Origin: DALYCO01 sp964535545
Lineage (GTDB): Bacteria > Patescibacteriota > Minisyncoccia > Phycocordibacterales > UBA9973
Assembly (NCBI GenBank): GCA_964535545.1
Contig: CAZHUT010000003.1
Location: 1-35,247 of the forward strand
DNA length: 35,247 bases
Reading direction: 5' to 3'
Shown here: positions 22,159-29,691 of the stretch, piece after piece
Layout: each line of letters begins with the position of its first letter
Numbering within the stretch: position 1 is the stretch's first letter
The notes under the pieces: generated by a model
Database searches by the model: none
Seen by the model: the letters and a program-made list of their open reading frames with translations, nothing else
What the model was told of the DNA's origin: nothing
Translations under genes and position numbers: made by a program

Positions 22159-23062
22159 TTTTCAAAACGAAGAACAAGACAACCGCGGTTTTACAATCTA
22201 TAAGACCGTCGGTGTAGTCATCGCTTTACTGCTTATCTTGGCAGCTGTGTACTTTGGCGAACGTACTCCAAAAACTCCAATAACAAATAAGCCGAAGATT
22301 ACTGTACTTCCGACAACAAACCCCGAAGACTATCAGATCCCGACTCCACCCACTGTCATACCAACCGAAAAATCGAAACCCGCAGCCAAAGGATTCATCG
22401 AAGTAATGCAGAGTTGCGGACCGTATTACAATATCGATACATGCGTTGTTGTCCGTTCCGGACCGGGCATTGAATATCCTGCGGTACTGCGTCTCCGAAA
22501 CGGCATCGTCCTTCGAGTCTCTGACACAGTGGAAGCCGAAGGACATACCTGGTACAAAATTACCTTCGATGACTGGCTCCGTTATCCCGATCGCATTTCC
22601 GGTGAATGGTATGTAGCGGGCGATTTCGTCAGATATTTTAGCGATGACACAAGCGTAGAAGTTCCTATTGGCACAAAGAGTGTCACAGCAAAGCGTATTC
22701 TGGTTGAGCGCGGCAATGAGATGCTGTATGCATATGATGGCGACCAGCTCTTCATGAAGCAGGCAATTTCAACCGGACTTGGCGATACGCCTACTCCGCT
22801 CGGCACATTTTATATTTACAAAAAAACTCCGAGCCGTTACATGCAGGGACCGATTCCAGGCATCAGTGCTCAGTTTTACGACCTACCTGGCGTTCCATGG
22901 AATCTCTACTTTACTAAACAAGGCGCAGTCATTCACGGCGCGTATTGGCATGACCATTTCGGTTCCCCATGGTCACACGGTTGTGTAAACCTGCCGCTCG
23001 ATAAAGCACAGCAAATCTACTATTGGGCAGATGTCGGTACGCCGGTGACGATCATCGACTAG
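22136..23062 (+). CDS. L,D-transpeptidase (YkuD) with SH3-like domain
   Basis: 308 aa from ATG 22136, which lies inside the 46-aa gene; the longer frame beginning at 22076 is not preferred. Membrane anchor at about residues 23-40 (GVVIALLLILAAVYFG), then a linker rich in Pro/Thr, an SH3b-like domain (CVVVRSGPGIEYPAVLRL ... GEWYVAGDFVRYF), and a YkuD domain with the catalytic motif VIHGAYWHDHFG followed by SHGCVNLPLDKA (nucleophile Cys in SHGCVNL). These enzymes form 3-3 peptidoglycan crosslinks or attach proteins to the wall, outside the membrane. Its TAG stop overlaps the stop of the convergent gene. Confidence 0.93.
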   Translation: MTDENGANFQNEEQDNRGFTIYKTVGVVIALLLILAAVYFGERTPKTPITNKPKITVLPTTNPEDYQIPTPPTVIPTEKSKPAAKGFIEVMQSCGPYYNIDTCVVVRSGPGIEYPAVLRLRNGIVLRVSDTVEAEGHTWYKITFDDWLRYPDRISGEWYVAGDFVRYFSDDTSVEVPIGTKSVTAKRILVERGNEMLYAYDGDQLFMKQAISTGLGDTPTPLGTFYIYKKTPSRYMQGPIPGISAQFYDLPGVPWNLYFTKQGAVIHGAYWHDHFGSPWSHGCVNLPLDKAQQIYYWADVGTPVTIID

Positions 23063-23880
23063 TACAATATTTCAGCGGAATAGCCTCCTCCTTTTTCTTC
23101 AGGTACTTTTTGTAGTACCACCCAAGCATTCTTGATAACATTGTCTCCTTTCAAAACTGAAAGGCTTGTAAAGTTATTGTTCGAACTTGCCTCTACTCCC
23201 TGTGAGGTGTTTTCATTATTCAGGCCTGAAACACTGGTGACTGTTGAAGATTCTTGTGAAGAAGCCGCAGCCAGTGCCGCCAAAACTGCTTCTTTCTGCG
23301 TGCGGCCAAATGACGCTACTGACTTTTCATGTGAGACCTGTGCCGCTGTGTCTCCGGGAGAAACCTTGAAGGCTGAAAGGAATTTGCCGCGCTCGGTTGT
23401 TGTCACCTTTCCGTCAGTTTGTGTGTTTGATTCACCCATAACCGACAGATTTTTTGCTTCTACATCTCCGATTCGGACGGTATCGCCCTCAATGCCGGAT
23501 TCGATCTCCGGACCGGCAGTCTTGATGCCTCCGGTATATTTGCCGCCGCTGTATGAATGATCTACTTCTAGTGTTGCAAAGCTGTCGATATCCATTCCTT
23601 TTTTGTTTTCTGCATAGAGATTGCTGACTGTCATGCCCAAAGCTGATTCGCCTGTCTGGATTTTGTTCAAACCTTGCTGAAGCGTAGTTACATCTGAACT
23701 GGCAGCGGCTTTTTCAAAAATGCCGAAAGCGAGCAGTACTGTTCCGGCAAATTTCAATCCGCCTGCAGCTGCCTGCAGTACTTCTTTTGCCTTCTTAAAA
23801 ATTTCCCGGGTTGTTTTGACCAGTGGATTCTTTTCATACGAAACGCTGCCGCGTTCTATTGAGCTTGGGAGTTTTTCCAT
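23059..23880 (-). CDS. membrane-associated protein of unknown function
   Basis: 273 aa from ATG 23880, with a -10 only 6 nt upstream. An N-terminal basic helix (EKNPLVKTTREIFKKAKEVL), then a hydrophobic stretch (AAAGGLKFAGTVLLAFGIFEKAAA), then a Ser/Thr/Gly-rich soluble region with beta-like repeats (GVYSGGKYTGGIKTAGPEIES style), and a final strand-rich end (WVVLQKVPEEKGGGYSAEILY). No recognised domain. It converges on the L,D-transpeptidase gene; the stop codons share the palindrome CTAG at 23059-23062. Confidence 0.6.
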   Translation of the reverse strand: MEKLPSSIERGSVSYEKNPLVKTTREIFKKAKEVLQAAAGGLKFAGTVLLAFGIFEKAAASSDVTTLQQGLNKIQTGESALGMTVSNLYAENKKGMDIDSFATLEVDHSYSGGKYTGGIKTAGPEIESGIEGDTVRIGDVEAKNLSVMGESNTQTDGKVTTTERGKFLSAFKVSPGDTAAQVSHEKSVASFGRTQKEAVLAALAAASSQESSTVTSVSGLNNENTSQGVEASSNNNFTSLSVLKGDNVIKNAWVVLQKVPEEKGGGYSAEILY

Positions 23881-23886
23881 ACTAGG

Positions 23887-23895
23887 ACTATACCA
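23887..23895 (-). promoter_or_regulatory. extended -10 of the 23880 gene
   Basis: TGGTATAGT on the minus strand, 6 nt before the ATG; leaderless. Confidence 0.5.
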
Positions 23896-23975
23896 TGCAA
23901 CCTACCTTTATTAAATGCGATGTATTCTGAATAGAACGTCGTCCGGAGAAATACGCAAATAGTATGTATTCATAT

Positions 23976-24002
23976 AAAAATCCTTTTATGCAAAGGATTT
24001 TT
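23976..24002. terminator. terminator-like hairpin in a divergent intergenic region
   Basis: Perfect 11-bp stem 23976-23986 / 23992-24002, loop of 5, T-rich on both strands. It lies between two genes that diverge (23880 leftward, 24069 rightward), where no known transcript would end. See findings. Confidence 0.6.
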
Positions 24003-24033
24003 ACACACTTATTACAATTCCAGACCTAGTACC

Positions 24034-24062
24034 TTGTGCAACATAGTACTACATGCTATATT
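24034..24062 (+). promoter_or_regulatory. promoter of the PadR-PspC operon
   Basis: TTGTGC (24034-24039), 17-nt spacer, extended -10 TGC TATATT (24054-24062), 6 nt before the ATG. The spacer holds a palindrome TAGTACTA (24044-24051), a possible operator for the PadR protein itself. Confidence 0.65.
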
Positions 24063-24068
24063 TTATAT

Positions 24069-24401
24069 ATGAAAGAGAAACAATCAGAATCTGCATTGGT
24101 ACAGATGCGCAAAGGAATGATCGAATTCTGCACTATGCTTATTATCCAAAAAGGAAAAGTATACACGTCAGATATTTTAAAGCAGCTCCAATCAGCAAAC
24201 TTACTGGTCGTCGAAGGCACCCTCTATCCCCTACTCTCCAGATTGAAATCAGAACAACTCGTCGAATATGCATGGGAAGAATCACGATCGGGTCCGCCTC
24301 GAAAATATTACACCCTAACAGCTGCCGGCACAGAATCACTCTCGCGGTCGAAAGAAGCTTGGCAAGAACTTACTAACTCAATTAATTATCTATTGAAATA
24401 A
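24069..24401 (+). CDS. PadR-family transcriptional regulator
   Basis: 110 aa from ATG 24069. Winged-helix domain typical of PadR: VQMRKGMIEFCTMLIIQKGK, then VYTSDILKQLQSANLLVVEGTLYPLLSRLKSEQLVEYAWEES with the family block GTLYPLLSRLExxGLV, and GPPRKYYTLTAAGTESL (the wing). The C-terminus is short (subfamily 2 type, no second domain). PadR proteins are dimeric repressors, often autoregulated. The PspC protein starts 1 nt after the stop, a pairing seen in many bacteria, so it likely controls that gene in response to envelope stress; the signal is unknown. Confidence 0.9.
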   Translation: MKEKQSESALVQMRKGMIEFCTMLIIQKGKVYTSDILKQLQSANLLVVEGTLYPLLSRLKSEQLVEYAWEESRSGPPRKYYTLTAAGTESLSRSKEAWQELTNSINYLLK

Positions 24402-24402
24402 T

Positions 24403-26058
24403 ATGAAAAAAACTTTTACGGTTAGTATCAACAATACGCCGTTCACAATTGAAGAAGATGCATATCAGAAGCTTGATGCATATCTGCAATCAATCAAATT
24501 ACACTTTGCCAACAATGATGACAAGGATGAGATTATCAGAGACATCGAGGCGCGCATCGCCGAAAAACTTTCTGAATCAGGCCGCACGATTTTAACCATA
24601 GATGATATTTCAACCGTTATGAAAGAGATGGGCACGGTACATGAAATCGATGAAATGCCGAGCGACGACACTGCGCAGTCTTCAGCAAAAAAACACCGAC
24701 GATTGTATCGTGATATGGACAATGCCATTATTGCAGGCGTTGCGTCAGGCCTTGGCCAATATTTCGATGTCGATCCGTGGATTATTCGTATTCTCTTCAT
24801 TGTCGTTGTGCTTGCCGGAGGCTCAGGAATCTTTATCTACCTCATCTTCTGGTTCCTCGTTCCTGAAGCGGAAACGACTGCTCAAAAACTCGAAATGAAA
24901 GGAGATCCGGTAACCGTTGCAACGATGAGTGCCAGCATTAAAGAGAAAATTGATGAACTGGACAAAGAAAATATAAAACAAGACATCAAGCAAGCCGCTT
25001 CCTTCCCTGCCCGAGTGCTACGAGGAGTGACAAATTTCATTCAGGATTTTATATTTCCAGCCATCCGCATCATCGGCGGAGCCGTTTTAATGATTGGTGG
25101 TTTCCTCGTCGCTATCGGAACTTCTATCGGACTTGGCACCGCCCTTTTTGCCCTCCCAACTGTGATTCAAACATTATCGCTGCAGTCAGTTTTTGCCGGA
25201 CCAATATTCTACATCACTATTGGAGCGCTCTATCTGACCATACTTATTCCAGCAATCGCAGTCTTCTTTGCCGGGCTCCGAGCCATCAGCCGCAGATCGT
25301 ATATCGGCAAAGTCGTCGGCTGGTCATTGTTTGGCATTTGGTTTGCAACAGCAGTTATGGCCGGTATCTTCGGCTCGCGTCTTGCTTTGCGCGCCGGTGA
25401 AGTAGTTGCAACCAACCCGACATTTCAACCCGAAACTAGAACTGTTTCTCTCAGTACTTTTTCCAAACTCGCCGCTCATGATGCCGTCTCGATAACATAT
25501 GTCGCCGGTACGGATTATTCTGTAGTTTTGCAAGGACGGGAATTTGACCTTGATCAACTCCAAACGACAGTAGAAAATGATACGCTTACTTTGCGATACA
25601 CTAATTTTGCTGAATGTTTCCTCTGGTGCGGCCACCAGGGAGTCCGAGCAACGATCACGTCCCCAATGCTGAGTGACATAACCCTGCGCGATGCCTCAAG
25701 ACTGCAAGGAACTCTCATCACAACAATGCCAGTGACTATTACTACTCGCGATGCAGCATCAGCGATGCTTGAGCTCAACACTCCGAAACTGACAGCTAAC
25801 CTTCGAGACGTTTCTCGAATCACGCTTAGTGGCAAAGCGCCAATACAAATTATTACTGCCCGAGATGCTGCACGGTATGACGGTCAGGATTTTGAAACAG
25901 TTGATACTCAAGTCAGTACGAGCGACATTGCTCGCGCAGATATTTTTGCCACGACCTCACTGCAAGCCCAGGCAAAGGACGCTAGCCATATTCAATACAG
26001 CGGCAATCCGCATGTCGAGGAAAAAGTATCTGATATAGCTTCGGTGTCTGAAAAGTAG
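24403..26058 (+). CDS. PspC-domain membrane protein with a DUF2807/GIN adhesin-like C-terminal domain
   Basis: 551 aa. Residues 1-80: a soluble start typical of PspC/DUF1700-type proteins (FTVSINNTPFTIEEDAYQKL, EIIRDIEARIAEKLSE). Residues about 100-160: PspC domain (RDMDNAIIAGVASGLGQYF, FDVDPWIIRILFIVVVLAGG, FLVPEAE). Residues about 200-345: several membrane helices. Residues about 355-551: a GIN/DUF2807 beta-solenoid-like domain, with repeats including IGDASRL-type turns (SDITLRDASRLQG, ITTRDAASAML, TANLRDVSRITLSG, IITARDAARYDG, DTQVSTSDIARADI). The C-terminal domain is outside the cytoplasm. Known role of PspC: membrane-stress response. The RDA repeats are unusually regular. Confidence 0.88.
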   Translation: MKKTFTVSINNTPFTIEEDAYQKLDAYLQSIKLHFANNDDKDEIIRDIEARIAEKLSESGRTILTIDDISTVMKEMGTVHEIDEMPSDDTAQSSAKKHRRLYRDMDNAIIAGVASGLGQYFDVDPWIIRILFIVVVLAGGSGIFIYLIFWFLVPEAETTAQKLEMKGDPVTVATMSASIKEKIDELDKENIKQDIKQAASFPARVLRGVTNFIQDFIFPAIRIIGGAVLMIGGFLVAIGTSIGLGTALFALPTVIQTLSLQSVFAGPIFYITIGALYLTILIPAIAVFFAGLRAISRRSYIGKVVGWSLFGIWFATAVMAGIFGSRLALRAGEVVATNPTFQPETRTVSLSTFSKLAAHDAVSITYVAGTDYSVVLQGREFDLDQLQTTVENDTLTLRYTNFAECFLWCGHQGVRATITSPMLSDITLRDASRLQGTLITTMPVTITTRDAASAMLELNTPKLTANLRDVSRITLSGKAPIQIITARDAARYDGQDFETVDTQVSTSDIARADIFATTSLQAQAKDASHIQYSGNPHVEEKVSDIASVSEK

Positions 26059-26065
26059 CTTTCAG

Positions 26066-26731
26066 CTACGTCATTGCAACTAATCGAATCGGCGCTTCCG
26101 TTCCGTCTTTGATCTTGATTGGCATAACTAAAATCTTCGCTCCCATCGGAGGCACTTCGTCGAGATTGGCAACGTTTTCAACGAGATACTTCCCTGCACC
26201 AAGGATGGCTCGATGTACCGGAAAACCGGCAGAGCCGTTGTCTGCAGATAGAGTATCAACACCAAGGCCGGCAATGTTTCGTTCAAGCAAAAGTTTTGCC
26301 GTGCTTTCATGCACCGTCGGAAAGGTAAAATTGTTTCGATATGTTTCAATATCCGGCCATCGCTTATTCCAACCAAAATTAAAAATAACAAAACTATGTT
26401 CTGGAATTTTTCCGTGCTCTTTTTCGAATTGTTCAACCAATTCAGGAGTTGCGACAAAATCTTCGCTGGCATCGGAAATTGAAATGACAATACAATCAAT
26501 CACCAGATCATGCAGTTCGAGCTGATCTATCGTTTTTGCTCCTGGAGAGACATGAGCTGGTGAATCCATGTGCGTGCCCAAACCTACAGGCATATTCACT
26601 CGTTGCGTTCGGAAAAGATCCGGTGGCGTGCAATCTGTGTAATCAGTTACAACTGAAAGACTGAAACCGCAATCGCCGTCCCAGAATGGGATGTCGTTAG
26701 TAAGTGAGTGAGTGAGATCGATGAATTTCAT
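26066..26731 (-). CDS. cyclase-family (kynurenine formamidase-like) metal hydrolase
   Basis: 221 aa. The family motif HxGTHxDxPxH is represented by VGLGTHMDSPAHVSPG; the His before it is replaced (NMPVGLGTHMDSPAH), but the metal-binding GTHMDSPAH is intact. Other family blocks: DLTHSLTNDIPFWDGD at the start, FVIFNFGWNKRW (usual RTGW block), GVDTLSADN (GVDxxSxD) and FPVHRAILGAGKYLVENVANLDEVP. Usual length about 210-230. The metal is probably Zn or Mn. The substrate is unknown (kynurenine formamide, or another ester or amide). ATG 26731 has a -10 6 nt upstream, right beside the tRNA-like sequence. Confidence 0.88.
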   Translation of the reverse strand: MKFIDLTHSLTNDIPFWDGDCGFSLSVVTDYTDCTPPDLFRTQRVNMPVGLGTHMDSPAHVSPGAKTIDQLELHDLVIDCIVISISDASEDFVATPELVEQFEKEHGKIPEHSFVIFNFGWNKRWPDIETYRNNFTFPTVHESTAKLLLERNIAGLGVDTLSADNGSAGFPVHRAILGAGKYLVENVANLDEVPPMGAKILVMPIKIKDGTEAPIRLVAMT

Positions 26732-26737
26732 TACTGA

Positions 26738-26746
26738 AGTATATCA
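26738..26746 (-). promoter_or_regulatory. extended -10 of the cyclase gene
   Basis: TGATATACT on the minus strand, 6 nt before the ATG; leaderless. Confidence 0.55.
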
Positions 26747-26757
26747 GATAATTATTT

Positions 26758-26826
26758 TGGACATGACGGGAATCGAACCCGCAACTTCTACGTGGTAGGA
26801 GTAGAAGCCCAGCCATTGGCATGCCC
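26758..26826 (-). tRNA. aberrant tRNA-like sequence (possibly tRNA-Gly derived)
   Basis: On the minus strand: acceptor GGGCATG (5' end 26826) pairs with CATGTCC (3' side 26765-26759, one G-T), discriminator A at 26758, no CCA encoded. The T-arm is perfect (GCGGG TTCGATT CCCGT). The anticodon-type hairpin is 7 bp (26785-26791 with 26801-26807) with a 9-nt loop TCCTACCAC instead of 7 nt, so the anticodon cannot be read normally. The D-arm is shrunken (GCC AATGGCTG GGC overlaps the acceptor). Total 69 nt, several nt short. By layout it resembles tRNA-Gly (AATGG in the D-loop). It may be a pseudo-tRNA, a non-translational tRNA-like RNA or an interrupted tRNA. Confidence 0.5.
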
Positions 26827-26952
26827 TATAGGTATAGCTACCGACCCCATACCGACCACAGAATATCATTCTGATATGAAGTAGCGATAAAGAAATAGTA
26901 AATAAAAAATTCGCCCATTTCCGGACGAATTTTTGAGGCTTCTACCCCTACC
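26794..26952. repeat. 16-nt inverted repeat pairing the tRNA-like hairpin with upstream DNA
   Basis: GGTAGGAGTAGAAGCC (26794-26809) and GGCTTCTACCCCTACC (26937-26952) are inverted copies with one difference in 16 (a G-U pair in minus-strand RNA). The first copy is part of the anticodon-like arm. Between them is a terminator. The stretch 26732-27128 has no gene besides these elements. Confidence 0.6.
26906..26933 (-). terminator. minus-strand intrinsic terminator
   Basis: Stem 26906-26916 / 26923-26933 (11 bp with one pair that is G-T only in minus-strand RNA), then a T run on the minus strand, followed by TTATTTAC. The orientation is certain from the wobble and the T run. No gene to its right on the minus strand explains it; an unseen short transcript starting at 26940-27100 is implied. 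Confidence 0.65.
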
Positions 26953-27128
26953 TCCTACATCATAATCCTGCTCAGTAATTTTTACAATACACATAATTGA
27001 CACCAACTACTTTGTATTTTAATAAAAACACCACTTGCACCAGAACGAACCCCTCCCCCGTATCCATATATACGTGACTTAGGATCGCAACCTGAATCAC
27101 CCATTTATCAAATAAATAGTACGTAGTA

Positions 27129-27662
27129 ATGAAGACACATTATAAATTAGCTGCAGCTGGTGCCTTGGTTGGCCTCCTCGCAGTTGGCGTTGGTACGGCA
27201 GCATATGCCGCAGATAGTACCAAGCCAGCCAACCCAATGAACAACCTTGTTGCCGCACTTGCCCAAAAGTTCAATTTGAACCAGGCTGACGTTCAGAAAG
27301 TGTTTGACGATCAGGCCGCTTCGATGAAGGCAGAACACGAGCAGCGAGAGAAAGATATGCTCGCGAAAGCCGTCACATCGGGCAAACTGACTCAAGCTCA
27401 GGCAGACGCAATCACTGCCAAAAAAGCAGAGCTTGAAGCGGGACGCGAAGCGTTCAAGGCCAGCCTGCAAGGCAAGACTCAGCAGGAAGTCCAGACGCTC
27501 ATGAAAGCTCAGGCGGACAGCTTGAAGCAATGGGCAACGGCTAACAATATTCCGGAACAGTATCTTCGATTCCTCGGCGGACCTGGCTTCGGCCATGGTC
27601 ATGGACGAGGACAGGGTCCTGGATCTGGAATGAAGGGCCAGGCACAATCTCCACAGCAGTAA
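27129..27662 (+). CDS. secreted Ala/Gln-rich helical protein
   Basis: 177 aa. Signal peptide MKTHYKLAAAGALVGLLAVG ending AAYAA-D (about residue 28). Then a helical Ala/Gln/Lys-rich region with LVAALAQKFNLNQADVQKVFDDQ, and LAKAVTSGKLTQAQADAITAKKAEL, a pair of helix-hairpin units of the sort in small secreted proteins with a DUF2680-like 'LTQEQADAI' pattern. The C-terminus is Gly/His-rich (FGHGHGRGQGPGSG), a possible metal-binding tail. No SD; its promoter is not clear. A secreted protein of unknown function, likely a periplasmic chaperone-like or matrix component. Confidence 0.75.
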   Translation: MKTHYKLAAAGALVGLLAVGVGTAAYAADSTKPANPMNNLVAALAQKFNLNQADVQKVFDDQAASMKAEHEQREKDMLAKAVTSGKLTQAQADAITAKKAELEAGREAFKASLQGKTQQEVQTLMKAQADSLKQWATANNIPEQYLRFLGGPGFGHGHGRGQGPGSGMKGQAQSPQQ

Positions 27663-27693
27663 AAAAACTTAAAAGCAAAACCTCTCTCTATAA

Positions 27694-27722
27694 GAAAAGC
27701 GCCTCCTCCGGGCGCTTTTCTC
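27694..27722. terminator. terminator between the secreted protein gene and the NHL gene
   Basis: 11-bp stem 27694-27704 / 27712-27722, loop TCCTCCG. Its outer arms are A-rich and T-rich, so it can act for both convergent genes. Confidence 0.8.
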
Positions 27723-27729
27723 TTTGTGT

Positions 27730-29663
27730 TTATTTAAGCACTACTCCGTTATCCAACTTGATCGTATCTTCGTTGCAACCAATGATGGCATTTGCCTTGT
27801 GGCGTGTGGACTGATACCAGCGGCCAGTTGCTTTGGCCAGGCCCCATGGGCTGAGCACTTCGCTGCGGAATTCAGTCTGGAAGTTCTTCACAGCAGCAAG
27901 TGTCTGTTCGCCGTAGTAACCAGTGATCGGACCGGCATAGTATCCTTGCTGGATAAGGAATCGCTGAATCTTTTCAATTTCAGGACCTGAATCCTTAAGC
28001 TTGTGATACGTAATAAAGTATGGGCATGGCAAATTGTTTGCTGCCGGAGAAGATACAGTCGGTGTTTCTCCAACAGACGGGGTCACTCCCCCAGTTGTTC
28101 CACCTGCCAGAATCGGAGGAGGAACGATGCCGCCATCAGTACATGGCAAGGTTGTAAAGATCTTGTCTTCACCCGTGCCAGTGCCATATGAATTTGTGGC
28201 AAATGCCTGATAATGATACTCGGTTCCGCATCGCAAACTTGAAACAGGCAGTATGAAATCACCAGAAACTGAATGATATTTCTTGTAGTCGCCATTGCCA
28301 TTGTCTGTAACATAGTAATTACCAAGAATAGGATCAATTGCGATATTGAACGGCTGGTTGTAAATATCCGTAGCAAGGTTTCGGTAACCAAATGATGTGA
28401 GCAATGTTCCATTTTCGGCATCATATACATCGACAGCGGATCCGTGTGCGTTGCCAGAATCAGGAATAAATACATGTCCTTCCGCGTCTACTTCAACACT
28501 ATTGCTGCTTGTAGGAAATACAAGGACCCAAAGGCCGCCGGAGTTGAACTTCTGAATTCGGTTATTGTTTGGATCTGCAACGTAGATATTGCCTGCTGTA
28601 TCAACCGCTACGCCATATGTGTTTCCCAGTAATCCGGGAGTACTTCCTGGCGTGCCAAACTTGAAGAGGAAATTTCCATTTGAATCAAATTTTTCAATAC
28701 GTTGGTTCGCGCTATCTGCAACATAGATATTACCTGCAGTATCAACAGCAATGCCTTGCGGGCTGGTAAATTGACCGTTACCGGAACCGGATGATCCAAA
28801 CTGACTGAGATACGTTCCGTTCGAATCAAATTTTTGAATTCGATTATTTCCTGAGTCTACAACGTAGACATTTCCATCGGCATCAACGGCCACATCGTTT
28901 GGACCTTTGAATTCGCCGTCACCACTACCGCTTATACCGAATTTAATGAGGAAATTTCCATCTGAATCGAATTTCTGAATGCGATCGTTNNNNNNNNNNN
29001 NNNNNNNNNNNNNNNNNNNNNNNNNNNNNNNNNNNNNNNNNNNNNNNNNNNNNNNNNNNNNNNNNNNNNNNNNNNNNNNNNNNNNNNNNTACCGAATTTA
29101 ATGAGGAAATTTCCATCTGAATCGAATTTCTGAATGCGATCGTTGTTTGTATCTGCAATGTATACAGCATGAGTACTCAAATCAACCGCCACACCTCGAG
29201 GACTTTTGAATTGGCCGTCACCGCCTCCTGAAGTTCCGTAGGTACCAACATAGAGATAATCACCTGATTGGAATGACCCTGATTCAGAAACGCTAGAACC
29301 ATAACTTGAAGTAAGCCCGTAGTTGAAGCCCCGAGCGGATGGAATAGTTGCAATATCATTTTGCATAGCGGCGTTGCCGTATCCAGTGATCGCACCTTCA
29401 AGAGTTGCAGATATTGCAGTAATATCATCGGAACTTACGGTCGCTACAACCGGTGCAAGTGTATTGCCGTAACCGTATCCGTAACCATAGCCGTATCCGT
29501 AATCATCAGAATGAGTAGCAGCGGCAAATACCTGAGTCACCGCATAAATCGCCGGACCGAGTACGATCAAGGCAACGATGACTAAGATGAGCTGGGGCAC
29601 GCGCGAAATCAACGCCTTCAACCGGCTCTGCTGATAAGAGGTTTCTATAGATATATTGTTCAT
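27730..29663 (-). CDS. NHL-repeat surface protein with peptidoglycan-binding end (split by a scaffold gap)
   Basis: Reconstructed as one gene: the part right of the gap (ATG 29663) and the part left of it are not in frame across the 100 Ns, but removing the Ns and one copy of the 55-nt flanking repeat (155 nt) restores a single frame of 592 aa; there is no in-frame stop in the left part up to the gap. Domains: membrane anchor (LILVIVALIVLGPAIYAVTQVFAAA); a YGYGYGYGYG tract; a SGxxGDGQFKSPRGVAVD-type NHL series (NDRIQKFDSDGNFLIKFG, NNRIQKFDSNGTYLSQFG, NQRIEKFDSNGNF, NNRIQKFNSGG); a Thr/Pro linker; and a C-terminal peptidoglycan-binding domain (GPEIEKIQRFLIQQGYYAG, GYYGEQTLAAVKNFQ). Same architecture as the 15386 protein. 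Outside the cell, wall-bound. Confidence 0.8.
28935..28989 (-). repeat. 55-nt NHL-repeat segment, copy 1, ending at the gap
   Basis: Identical over all 55 nt to 29090-29144. Encodes the NDRIQKFDSDGNFLIKFG unit. It abuts the first N. Confidence 0.95.
28990..29089. other. assembly gap, 100 Ns
   Basis: Exactly 100 Ns, a conventional placeholder length, flanked by identical 55-nt segments. The true distance is unknown and may be zero or negative. Confidence 0.99.
29090..29144 (-). repeat. 55-nt NHL-repeat segment, copy 2, beginning at the gap
   Basis: Identical to 28935-28989 over 55 nt and starts directly after the last N. Confidence 0.95.
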
Positions 29664-29670
29664 TAGCCAC

Positions 29671-29676
29671 ATTATA
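29671..29676 (-). promoter_or_regulatory. -10 of the NHL gene
   Basis: TATAAT on the minus strand, 7 nt before ATG 29663; -35 TGGCAT 17 nt upstream. It overlaps the intergenic stretch after the PQ-loop gene. Confidence 0.5.
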
Positions 29677-29691
29677 TGACAAAAACGGGTT

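Noticed and set aside
26758..26962. The tRNA-like locus plus the upstream inverted repeat as a tmRNA
   Set aside because: The 3' half with T-arm would fit, but no resume-type tag ORF, no typical 5' GG...GATTCGAC motif and no matching acceptor further upstream are present; the segment is also too short.
28603..29144. CRISPR-like repeats in the NHL region
   Set aside because: The repeats are in-frame coding repeats of NHL units with variable lengths and no spacers.
29456..29510. YGYGYG tract as a phase-variable simple repeat
   Set aside because: The codons vary (a mix of tat/tac and ggt/gga/ggc), so slippage of a pure repeat is unlikely; it is a coding low-complexity tract.
27730..29663. The NHL gene as a pseudogene broken by a frameshift
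   Set aside because: The break coincides exactly with the 100-N gap and disappears if the 55-nt overlap is merged, so it is an assembly effect.
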